Shown: piece after piece, positions 1-5,185 of the stretch
How the letters are laid out: the number at the start of each line of letters is the position of its first letter
How positions within the stretch are numbered: position 1 is the stretch's first letter
Source of the DNA: Methanobacteriota archaeon
GTDB lineage: Archaea > Thermoplasmatota > Poseidoniia > Poseidoniales > Poseidoniaceae
Length of the DNA: 5,185 nt
Direction of reading: 5' to 3'
Assembly: GCA_002727695.1 (NCBI GenBank)
Contig: PBXT01000050.1
Span: 5,147 to 10,331 of the forward strand
Made by a program: the position numbers and the translations under genes
The notes under the pieces: generated by a model
Databases searched by the model: none
Seen by the model: only the letters and a program-made list of their open reading frames with translations
Told to the model about the DNA's origin: nothing

Positions 1-746
1 ATAGATAGTTCAGCAGCCTGTCCATAACCCAAGTATGGGATTGCAGGTGTATCAATACCCCATCGTGGATTGAGTTGTTTAATTCCGTCGACATCCTTCC
101 ATAGAATCAACTTTGATGCATTCATGAGGCTAGCAAATGCTGCAGCAGAATGATCTGAACCTCCTCTGGTTAGAAGTGCAATATTGCCATCGTCTCCCTC
201 CCCAAACCAGCCAGTTAGAATCGGCACCCCTCCGAGTTCTTGGCGGTCAAGGTTCAGGCTTGAAGATTGGATGTCGATCTCTTTCGCTCTACCAATTCCT
301 TTCAATCTCAAACCAATATCTTCTGCTCCAACCGGGTGAGCACCTTCAATACCACATTCTCTAAGTCGGTGGGCTACTGCTAAGGCGCTGAGTCTTTCGC
401 CTGCGGCTAGAATTAGGTTTTCAGAACGTAATGATTCTTCACCACTGGAAAGTTTGAGTAACTCCTTAGAAATCCCGGAAATTACCCTGTTGAACAATTC
501 GCCAAATTCACCACTATCTAGGCCCGGTGCGAATCGCAAATGTTGATATGTCAAATCTTGAACCAATCTACTAGCGTATCTTGGCTCCCTAGATGCACGA
601 ATCAATCTATCTGTCATTCCCCAAAGTGCAGATACAACGATGATAGGCCGTCCTTCTGTATTATTGATAATTTCAGCAATTTGGTCAATGTCATTTCCGT
701 CCCGAAGACAAGAACCACCAAATTTGTGGACAACGATATCATTCAT
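1..746 (-). CDS. Aspartokinase, N-terminal part (partial, runs off the window)
   Basis: This gene encodes an aspartate kinase (EC 2.7.2.4), which phosphorylates L-aspartate at the start of the lysine/threonine/methionine pathway. It reads open to the window edge, giving 248 residues of the amino acid kinase domain. Visible motifs are the nucleotide-binding KFGGSC at residues 8-13 (usual form KFGGTS), AAGERLSA at 114-121, LLTRGGSDHSAAA at 191-203 (usual LGRGGSDxSA), WKDVDGI at 216-222 (usual TDVDGI), and a following segment ending GQAAELS at 242-248. The ACT regulatory domains, or a fused homoserine dehydrogenase as in ThrA, would lie beyond the window, so monofunctional and bifunctional forms cannot be told apart. 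The ATG at 746 is chosen because it begins just before the kinase motif and has an ideal Shine-Dalgarno sequence 8 nt upstream. The gene overlaps the aroC stop by 8 bp (739-746). Its product leads to aspartate semialdehyde, a substrate of the ADH synthase encoded upstream in the same run. The family call is secure; which isoform it is remains open. Confidence 0.93.
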   Translation of the reverse strand, partial: MNDIVVHKFGGSCLRDGNDIDQIAEIINNTEGRPIIVVSALWGMTDRLIRASREPRYASRLVQDLTYQHLRFAPGLDSGEFGELFNRVISGISKELLKLSSGEESLRSENLILAAGERLSALAVAHRLRECGIEGAHPVGAEDIGLRLKGIGRAKEIDIQSSSLNLDRQELGGVPILTGWFGEGDDGNIALLTRGGSDHSAAAFASLMNASKLILWKDVDGIKQLNPRWGIDTPAIPYLGYGQAAELS

Positions 747-1728
747 CGATATATCCTCCTTGTATCCCAAGGTCTGCGATAACTAATCTGGCTACTGCTT
801 CCACGACTGGGCGTGCTCGTGGTGCAATAACCGGGTCATGCCTTCCTTTGATTGCTAGCTCTTCCATCATCTCTGTGACTTGATTGAATGTTTCTTGAGG
901 CTTAGAAATTCCACTAGGTGGCTTGAAAGTAATCCTAACATGGATAGGTGCTCCGCTTGCCATACCACCCAATGCTCCATCAGCACCTTCAGACAATGAC
1001 ATATCCTTGCCCCATTTGTCGTTATGCTGACTTCCTCTCATTTCGCCAGCATTTACTCCGCGACCGAATTCTACTGCTCGGGCTGCTGGAATTGCCATCA
1101 GTGCTCTCGCTAGTGCAGGTTCAATCCCTTCAAACCAAGGTTCACCAAATCCTACTGGTAGTCCAGAAATAACCAAGTCAACACGGCTTCCCAAAGAATC
1201 GCCGTCTTTCCGGGCTTGTTCGGCTAATTCAATCCCTGCATCACCTTCCAGTCCGCCTAGCGCTCCAACCTTGGCCTCGATTTTCCATTCGGGTGGTAAC
1301 ATTTTGCGGGAAAGTGATGCTGCTGCGACCAAACCAGCAGTAAGCCTAGCTGAGAAAGAACCGCCACCTCTGAGGTCAGCAGCGCCTTCAGTCTTGACAT
1401 TGATAGGGTGGTCAACATGACCCGGACGTGGCTGATAAGGCAAGAATGAATAATCTTTGGAACGAACATCTCGGTTCTTAATTAGAAGAAGAATAGGCAT
1501 TCCTGTACTCTTGCCAGAGTGTACTCCTGACAGGATTTCAACCTCGTCGGTTTCCTTCCTTTTACTGGCTAAGCCCGAACCGGGTCTTCTTGCAATCATG
1601 TCGGCAATTAATTGGTCAACATCAAGCTCGATATTTGGTGGCATTCCTTCTATAAGAGCGCCTACTGCGGGGCCATGGGACTCTCCAAACAGAGTCACAA
1701 CCATGTTTTCGCCTAGGCTCATGCGCAT
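739..1728 (-). CDS. aroC: Chorismate synthase
   Basis: Chorismate synthase (EC 4.2.3.5) turns 5-enolpyruvylshikimate-3-phosphate into chorismate, the last step of the shikimate pathway, using reduced FMN without net redox change. Family landmarks in order are FGESHG (residues 14-19, first conserved His18), RPGHVD (101-106, second conserved His104), RGGGSFSARLTAG (120-132), GEPWFEGIEPALARALMAIP (195-214), RGSQHND (231-237), FKPPSGI (268-274) and GRHDP (295-299). At 329 residues it is shorter than the usual 360-390: the stretch before DGDSLG (175-180) and the C-terminal tail are both cut down. The segment that usually reads GGGRSSARET is GGGSFSARLT here, resembling a variant known from some other lineages. 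The ATG at 1728 is the first in-frame start after a stop; the ATG at 1722 (MSLGEN) is an equally good alternative and looks more family-like. Neither has a clear Shine-Dalgarno sequence. The gene follows shikimate kinase after 42 bp and overlaps aspartokinase at its end. Confidence 0.95.
   Translation of the reverse strand: MRMSLGENMVVTLFGESHGPAVGALIEGMPPNIELDVDQLIADMIARRPGSGLASKRKETDEVEILSGVHSGKSTGMPILLLIKNRDVRSKDYSFLPYQPRPGHVDHPINVKTEGAADLRGGGSFSARLTAGLVAAASLSRKMLPPEWKIEAKVGALGGLEGDAGIELAEQARKDGDSLGSRVDLVISGLPVGFGEPWFEGIEPALARALMAIPAARAVEFGRGVNAGEMRGSQHNDKWGKDMSLSEGADGALGGMASGAPIHVRITFKPPSGISKPQETFNQVTEMMEELAIKGRHDPVIAPRARPVVEAVARLVIADLGIQGGYIDE
755..761 (-). promoter_or_regulatory. Strong Shine-Dalgarno sequence for aspartokinase
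   Basis: On the minus strand this reads AAGGAGG and ends 8 nt before the ATG at 746. It lies inside the last codons of aroC. It is the best ribosome binding site in the window and fixes the aspartokinase start. Because it sits within the upstream reading frame, ribosomes finishing aroC would pass over it, which suggests efficient coupled translation. Confidence 0.8.
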
Positions 1729-1731
1729 GAG
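1718..1731. repeat. Perfect 14-bp palindrome across the aroC start codons
   Basis: The sequence CTCATGCGCATGAG is identical to its own reverse complement. It covers both candidate aroC ATG codons (1728 and 1722). As RNA it could fold into a CUCAU/AUGAG stem with a GCGC loop that holds both start codons; as DNA it could bind a dimeric protein. The palindrome itself is seen directly. Any role is inference, and a palindrome of this length is expected by chance roughly once in three windows of this size. Confidence 0.5.
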
Positions 1732-1770
1732 TATCAGACTGGTTCAGCAGGCTTTCATTCAAGAATATGG

Positions 1771-2652
1771 TTATTCGTCCATAGAATCGAAATCAGCATT
1801 GACAACCTTAGTTTCAATCACTTTCATTGAGTCATTTTTGCTATACCATTGTTTGATTCTTTCAATGGTCGGCCGACTCACTGAAGACGCAAAAATCACA
1901 ATGGCGGGACCTGAGCCACTGATTCCTGCTGCTCTCCCCCCGTTAACGAATGCGTCATTGGTCAATCTTCTTCCAACAGGGTCATTCAAAGCGCCTATAA
2001 CCCCTCTGCCATTCCAAGTCAGAGCAACAAGGTCGTTACCTTCCTGTAGTGCGTTTAATGCTTGAACGAATGCCTGTTGGTGTAGAGTGAAATCCTCTAA
2101 TTCTGGTCTCTTCTCTCGATCTCCTCTGCAGACCAAAATAACTGCCCAATCGTCCGATGGCGGGCCGGGTGATTCAAGCAATAATCCCGAGCGGGCATCC
2201 TCTGCATTTGCATTGACGAGCTTCCATCCACCTTCTAGAGCAGCCCATGAATCATCATAACTTCCTGTAATCGAGACACCTGCGGATAATTGCGCAGCCG
2301 CTGCGATGTCAACAATGTCTGCATTTTCTAATTCTATTCCAGTAGCATCACAAAGCGCCTTAATCGCAGCGACAGCGACTGCGGAACTAGATTTCAAGCC
2401 CTGTCTAGGAGGAATCTCAGACCTGACAGACCAGTACAATTCACCGTCGGGAACAGAGTGGCCAGCATTTTTCCAGGCGGTTAGAACCTGTTCTAGTAAG
2501 CCATCAGGGTCATCCAGTGCTCTTTTTGGCTCCTTATCGAGTAGTCTGACTTTAACAGGTAGGTCCAAGGCGAGAGATGCTCCATATCCAACGCCAGCAG
2601 CATGTAGGAGGCTACATCCTCCATTTGAGTTACCTGAACCCAATACTGCCAT
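1771..2652 (-). CDS. aroK: Archaeal shikimate kinase, GHMP-kinase type
   Basis: This gene encodes the archaeal form of shikimate kinase (EC 2.7.1.71), which uses ATP to make shikimate 3-phosphate and belongs to the GHMP kinase fold, unrelated to bacterial AroK/AroL. Counting from the GTG at 2658, it shows an N-terminal strand region rich in Gly/Ser (5-30), the GHMP phosphate-binding loop IPPRQGLKSSSAVA at 82-95 (usual PxxxGLGSSxA), GSYDDSWAAL at 132-141, and the C-terminal glycine motif GISGSGPA at 245-252. Length is 293-295 residues, normal for the family. Two starts are possible: GTG at 2658 and ATG at 2652. The ATG is preferred because GAGGTG, a good Shine-Dalgarno match, ends 5 nt before it. 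It starts 9 bp after the DHQ synthase II stop (3 bp if GTG is used). Other GHMP kinases such as homoserine or mevalonate kinase are conceivable, but the aro neighbours on both sides make shikimate kinase by far the best call. Confidence 0.9.
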   Translation of the reverse strand: MAVLGSGNSNGGCSLLHAAGVGYGASLALDLPVKVRLLDKEPKRALDDPDGLLEQVLTAWKNAGHSVPDGELYWSVRSEIPPRQGLKSSSAVAVAAIKALCDATGIELENADIVDIAAAAQLSAGVSITGSYDDSWAALEGGWKLVNANAEDARSGLLLESPGPPSDDWAVILVCRGDREKRPELEDFTLHQQAFVQALNALQEGNDLVALTWNGRGVIGALNDPVGRRLTNDAFVNGGRAAGISGSGPAIVIFASSVSRPTIERIKQWYSKNDSMKVIETKVVNADFDSMDE

Positions 2653-2657
2653 TTCCA

Positions 2658-2663
2658 CACCTC
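2658..2663 (-). promoter_or_regulatory. Shine-Dalgarno sequence deciding the shikimate kinase start
   Basis: The minus strand reads GAGGTG here, starting inside the DHQ synthase II stop codon and ending 5 nt before the ATG at 2652. It also contains the alternative GTG start (2658-2656 partly overlaps it), which makes that GTG less likely to be the true start. Confidence 0.5.
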
Positions 2664-3651
2664 ATCTTTCATCCACTTCAGCGCTGATTGTCTGCCCTAC
2701 GTGGCGCCCAGCTCCACCATTCCAACCCAGCAATTTCATGCCAGGCACTAGTTCAGTTACTGATACCAGTCCGTGGGATTCAGAGATGAGCCTAACTGTC
2801 TCCGCTTGTTGCAAGAGAACCCCTGCTTCATTATCATTTTCATTCTTCCACCGGAATAAAATAAACGGGCGTTTCTCAATTTTGACTCTTCCAACGACGC
2901 AACTACGTGATTCTTCATTTCCATTCACGACCAAAACCTCGTCACCCATTTTCAGTTCGCTGAGGTATGAAGTTGTTCCATCTGCCATCATAATGTAGGA
3001 ATGAGATGCGCCAGCATTAACTCTGAATGGCCGTGTAGGAACAAATTCAGATTCTACAGTTTCACCATGGACCAACACCATAGATTTCGAACTCGAACCG
3101 ACAATCATCCCTTCTTCCGGCTCTAACAAGGATGTCAGGTCGACACAAACTCTGTCTCCAACTCCCCCTTCACTTACCTCAACAACTTCTAGGAATGATA
3201 ATTCGAGTTCTCCTTTAACAGTCTCATCAATAGCATCAATCGTAACCTCTCCTCGTTGGGATTTAGCAATCAATGCTGTTTGCAGGGTTTTTTCGTCAAC
3301 CAGTAATGCATCGACGCCGATTTGTAAAGCAAATGCGGCACCAAGTACTTGCTCGGGAGAAGAAATTCTTGCCGCAACTTTAGTTGGCCCTCCATCACAA
3401 GCGGCGATAATATTCTCGATAGGTATCATCTTCCATTCTCCAAGATCAAGAAGGATCCATTCTACGCTACCTGCCATGGCACGAGCTTTAGATTGACCAT
3501 CAGAATCACTTACGTCGACCCTGCGTCCTACTTGCTTACCTTCGATGTACAAAGCATCTCCATCAATTTGCAAATCAGTTCCTAGAATCAAATCGACGCC
3601 TTGGGTGGGCTCGCCAGATTCAAGCCATATCTGCATCATATCACAATCCAT
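2662..3651 (-). CDS. aroB': 3-dehydroquinate synthase II (archaeal type)
   Basis: DHQ synthase II (EC 1.4.1.24) oxidatively deaminates and cyclises ADH to 3-dehydroquinate with NAD+, the second step of the archaeal aromatic pathway. It is unrelated to bacterial AroB. The protein has the family's conserved core: VGDRVCVDLTSLLEPEEGM at 164-182, GSSSKSMVLVHGETVES at 185-201, RPFRVNAGASHSYIMMADG at 207-225 and the C-terminal GRHVG at 315-319. At up to 329 residues it is slightly shorter than typical (roughly 340-380). The first ATG at 3651 overlaps the ADH synthase stop by 11 bp. In-frame ATGs at 3639 and 3636 give an N-terminus MQIWL, closer to the short M-K-x-x-W start common in the family, and would leave 1 or 4 bp between the genes. 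No clear Shine-Dalgarno sequence decides among them, so the start is uncertain by up to five codons. Its position directly after ADH synthase matches the order of the reactions. Confidence 0.95.
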   Translation of the reverse strand: MDCDMMQIWLESGEPTQGVDLILGTDLQIDGDALYIEGKQVGRRVDVSDSDGQSKARAMAGSVEWILLDLGEWKMIPIENIIAACDGGPTKVAARISSPEQVLGAAFALQIGVDALLVDEKTLQTALIAKSQRGEVTIDAIDETVKGELELSFLEVVEVSEGGVGDRVCVDLTSLLEPEEGMIVGSSSKSMVLVHGETVESEFVPTRPFRVNAGASHSYIMMADGTTSYLSELKMGDEVLVVNGNEESRSCVVGRVKIEKRPFILFRWKNENDNEAGVLLQQAETVRLISESHGLVSVTELVPGMKLLGWNGGAGRHVGQTISAEVDER

Positions 3652-4411
3652 ACTCTTGCATTGCCTTTTCTACACTAGAACCGTCGTGAATAATTGCTTT
3701 CAGTGCAGAGACCATCCCTTTTGGATTAGGATGGGAGAATACCTGTCGGCCCATACAAACTCCACCGCCACCTGCTTGCATTGCTTTGTGTACAGTAGTC
3801 AGCGTTTCTTCGGTGGTTGCTCCAGCAGGTCCTCCAGCAATCAAAACTGGGATTGGTACGGAAGAAGTAACTTTGCGGAATGATTCAACAGAACCAGTCC
3901 ATTTGGTTTTGACTACATCGCATCCTAATTCGAATGCTAGCCTTGCTGCGTGTGCAGCAGCGTCTGTGTCGTCACCTTCCATGATGTCAAGATTTTCTCC
4001 TCTCGGGTAAATCATTCCTAGTACAGGGCATTTCAAGAAGTGAGAATCTTGGGTAATTACTCCTAATCTTTCAATCATTTCGGGCTCGTCAGGGCTACCC
4101 ATGTTTACTTGGACACTAACACCTTTAGCGCCCCTCGAGAGGGCTTCTTCTACACTTCCGACCAACATTTTGTCGCTGCTTCTTTCTCCCGCATGCCTGG
4201 TGGATACAGAAAGGTGGGCAACAAAGTTTGCATTGCTAGAACAATAATGTGACACAACTCCCTTTTGGGCAACTATTGCATCTGCGTGTGAAATCGCTTC
4301 AATCAATTGGTCCAAGTTTTCCAATCCGTTTACGGGAAAATCGGAAACACCGTGGTCGATTGGAATCCAGACGCCTTTTCCTTTCGGTAGTAGCGTCTCT
4401 TTATCGCTCAT
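3641..4411 (-). CDS. aroA': 2-amino-3,7-dideoxy-D-threo-hept-6-ulosonate (ADH) synthase
   Basis: ADH synthase (EC 2.2.1.10) is a class I aldolase-type TIM barrel that joins L-aspartate semialdehyde with 6-deoxy-5-ketofructose 1-phosphate to start archaeal aromatic biosynthesis. Counting from the ATG at 4411 (256 residues), the catalytic set is visible: Asp19 in IPIDHGVS, Tyr135 in GMIYPRGE and the Schiff-base lysine Lys168 in DVVKTKWTGS. These match Asp33, Tyr153 and Lys184 of the Methanocaldococcus jannaschii enzyme MJ0400. The phosphate-binding end follows as IAGGPAGATTEET and then GGGGVCMGRQVF. The reading frame stays open upstream to an ATG at 4510, but those 33 extra residues overlap the regulator gene by 59 bp and do not resemble the family, so the ATG at 4411 is chosen. 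It has no evident Shine-Dalgarno sequence. A related FBP aldolase (LacD/DhnA-like) is the main alternative, but the adjacent DHQ synthase II makes ADH synthase the strong call. Confidence 0.93.
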   Translation of the reverse strand: MSDKETLLPKGKGVWIPIDHGVSDFPVNGLENLDQLIEAISHADAIVAQKGVVSHYCSSNANFVAHLSVSTRHAGERSSDKMLVGSVEEALSRGAKGVSVQVNMGSPDEPEMIERLGVITQDSHFLKCPVLGMIYPRGENLDIMEGDDTDAAAHAARLAFELGCDVVKTKWTGSVESFRKVTSSVPIPVLIAGGPAGATTEETLTTVHKAMQAGGGGVCMGRQVFSHPNPKGMVSALKAIIHDGSSVEKAMQEYGL

Positions 4412-4451
4412 GTCTTTAGCCAATGGGTGGTTTATTACAAGGCTTTGCTTT
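4412..4451 (-). promoter_or_regulatory. Spacer between regulator and ADH synthase, possible internal promoter
   Basis: This 40-bp spacer is the second-widest gap in the run and separates the regulator from the biosynthetic genes. On the minus strand it contains TAATAAA at -26 to -20 relative to the ATG at 4411 and lacks a Shine-Dalgarno sequence. An AT-rich element near that position would suit a short-leader or leaderless archaeal transcript, although its centre is a few bases closer than the usual -26/-27. The evidence is weak, and simple read-through from the upstream promoter is equally possible. Confidence 0.22.
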
Positions 4452-5111
4452 CTATTTTGAAAGGTGTGTCTTGACGGCCCATTCAACCAATGCAGCCTCT
4501 GCTTTCGCAAGGTGCTCTTGTAGAGTAGAGCGTGGAATTTCTGATAATTCTGACAGTTCCTTCTTGCTTATTTGTCTAGGATTTTGGTAATATCCGGATT
4601 GAACAGCTAGAATTGCAACTTCCAATTGCTTTGGAGTCAAAATTTGTTTGATACTATCTTCTATCTCTGCTACGTCTACCACATTTACATTGTCTGGTGG
4701 AAGCATTACTCGTGCCGCTTTCAGGAAGCCACTAACTCCTTCTGGAAGTCCTCTAATCGTAATTTGGGCACCCGCTTCACCGATTACGTATGGAGGAATG
4801 ACATGCAAACTATCGAAATTGATTGCAGATACGGATAGTGGATGCTTGTTCCAAACAACAACGTATCCTTGTTTCCCTACTTCAGGAAGGGGATAGGGGT
4901 TTAGAGGCCCCTCGACCTCTAGATATGGGATGTCATCTAGATCCTTAGGTCCCATTCCCTCATTGAATGTAATCTTGACTAGTTGACGAACACCAGTTTT
5001 CGTGACTTCCAAATGTGCTACAACTTCGAATACAGCAGCAACTTGAGTAATCAGACCCATATCTGATGCTAGAATAGAATCTGCATTCCACTTCAACTGG
5101 ACTTCTCGCAC
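4452..5111 (-). CDS. HTH-10 (bacterio-opsin activator family) transcriptional regulator
   Basis: This 219-residue protein ends in an HTH-10 DNA-binding domain (PF04967 type) starting near L158: LTPKQLEVAILAVQSGYY (158-175), then a helix-turn-helix with KKELSEL (183-189) and recognition helix IPRSTLQEHLAKAEAAL (192-208). Such proteins are archaeal DNA-binding regulators. The N-terminal 155 residues show no signal peptide or membrane helix and no sensor domain that I can name; alternating hydrophobic segments such as VVAHLEVT and AQITIRGL suggest a mixed alpha/beta fold, perhaps sensory. The start codon is GTG at 5111; an in-frame TAA lies a short way upstream and AAGGG sits 6 nt before the GTG as a weak Shine-Dalgarno match. 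A shorter start at Met18 is possible. Being first in the run, it probably regulates its own operon and so the downstream aromatic genes, but the ligand, sign of regulation and targets are unknown. Confidence 0.85.
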   Translation of the reverse strand: MREVQLKWNADSILASDMGLITQVAAVFEVVAHLEVTKTGVRQLVKITFNEGMGPKDLDDIPYLEVEGPLNPYPLPEVGKQGYVVVWNKHPLSVSAINFDSLHVIPPYVIGEAGAQITIRGLPEGVSGFLKAARVMLPPDNVNVVDVAEIEDSIKQILTPKQLEVAILAVQSGYYQNPRQISKKELSELSEIPRSTLQEHLAKAEAALVEWAVKTHLSK

Positions 5112-5160
5112 AATATACCCTTGAGCCCGTTATACTTCAAATGTGGGCCTATATGGAAAG
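5112..5160 (-). promoter_or_regulatory. Putative archaeal promoter of the operon
   Basis: On the minus strand, CATATA at 5155-5150 lies about 40 bp before the GTG at 5111. A start site some 26 bp downstream of it would give a leader of roughly 14 nt containing the weak Shine-Dalgarno AAGGG. A second candidate, GTATAA at 5135-5130, is centred about 22 bp before the GTG and would require a leaderless transcript with unusually short spacing. This is the only plausible position for the main operon promoter within the window, but neither box is a strong consensus match. Confidence 0.35.
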
Positions 5161-5185
5161 AGACTAATAACAGAAATCAAGACCA
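5161..5185. other. Window edge upstream of the operon, no gene seen
   Basis: The last bases contain no supported coding sequence. On the minus strand they include a mildly T-rich stretch (TTTCTGTTATTAGTCTCTTT) that could belong to the end or terminator of a neighbouring gene outside the window, but the piece is too short to judge. Confidence 0.2.

Noticed and set aside
137..782. Plus-strand open frames at 137-364 and 540-782
   Set aside because: They are antisense to the aspartokinase gene, whose kinase motifs are clear on the minus strand.
1744..1758. A four-codon minus-strand mini-frame (ATG AAA GCC TGC stop) in the gap before aroC, a possible leader peptide
   Set aside because: It has no Shine-Dalgarno sequence, no run of aromatic codons as an attenuator would have, and such short frames occur by chance.
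1763..1776. Small inverted repeat GAATA/TATTC with a 4-nt loop at the end of shikimate kinase
   Set aside because: A 5-bp AT-rich stem is too weak to call a terminator, there is no following T-run, and it overlaps the stop codon.
1457..2065. Long plus-strand open frame of 202 codons, and a 230-codon one at 2306-2998
   Set aside because: They lie antisense to aroC/shikimate kinase and shikimate kinase/DHQ synthase II. Their proteins are low in recognisable motifs and rich in Ser/Pro/Leu, as expected for frames opposite real genes.
5125..5148. Spaced inverted repeat GCCC...GGGC flanking the GTATAA element upstream of the regulator
   Set aside because: Only four paired bases with a mismatch beside them; too short to claim an operator.
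1..5185. CRISPR arrays, tRNA or rRNA genes, insertion sequences and attachment sites
   Set aside because: No spaced direct repeats, no tRNA-like or rRNA sequence, and no transposase or terminal inverted repeats were seen; nearly all bases are in the six coding genes.

Overview
The window carries six genes in one uninterrupted run, all on the minus strand, so transcription goes from high to low coordinates. Two of the enzymes mark an archaeon. One is a 2-amino-3,7-dideoxy-D-threo-hept-6-ulosonate (ADH) synthase and the other a type II 3-dehydroquinate (DHQ) synthase; together they replace the DAHP synthase/AroB entry to the shikimate pathway. The shikimate kinase is the archaeal GHMP type rather than the bacterial P-loop type. 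The first gene is an HTH-10 (bacterio-opsin-activator type) regulator, a family seen mostly in archaea. The moderate base composition, tight packing, and mix of Shine-Dalgarno and apparently SD-less starts would suit a marine Thermoplasmatota/Poseidoniales (Marine Group II) type genome. That placement is an inference from gene content; no rRNA or other marker is present.

Layout in order of transcription: a putative promoter (about 5112-5160); an HTH-10 regulator (5111-4452); a gap of about 40 bp; ADH synthase (aroA', start most likely 4411, end 3641); DHQ synthase II (aroB', 3651-2662, overlapping the previous gene by 11 bp if the first ATG is used); GHMP shikimate kinase (2652 or 2658 to 1771); a 42-bp gap; chorismate synthase aroC (1728-739); and, overlapping aroC by 8 bp behind a strong Shine-Dalgarno sequence, the N-terminal 248 residues of aspartokinase (746-1), which runs off the window. 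There is no gene-free stretch over 300 bp.

The genes form a coherent pathway. Aspartokinase makes aspartyl phosphate, the precursor of aspartate semialdehyde. Aspartate semialdehyde is a co-substrate of ADH synthase, whose product DHQ synthase II converts to 3-dehydroquinate. Shikimate kinase and chorismate synthase act later. DHQ dehydratase (aroD), shikimate dehydrogenase (aroE) and EPSP synthase (aroA) are absent here and must lie elsewhere if the pathway is complete. The window looks like a compact archaeal aromatic amino acid operon, not a new kind of system. The points worth a second look are the aspartokinase linkage, the leading regulator, a perfect 14-bp palindrome over the aroC start codons, and a shortened chorismate synthase.
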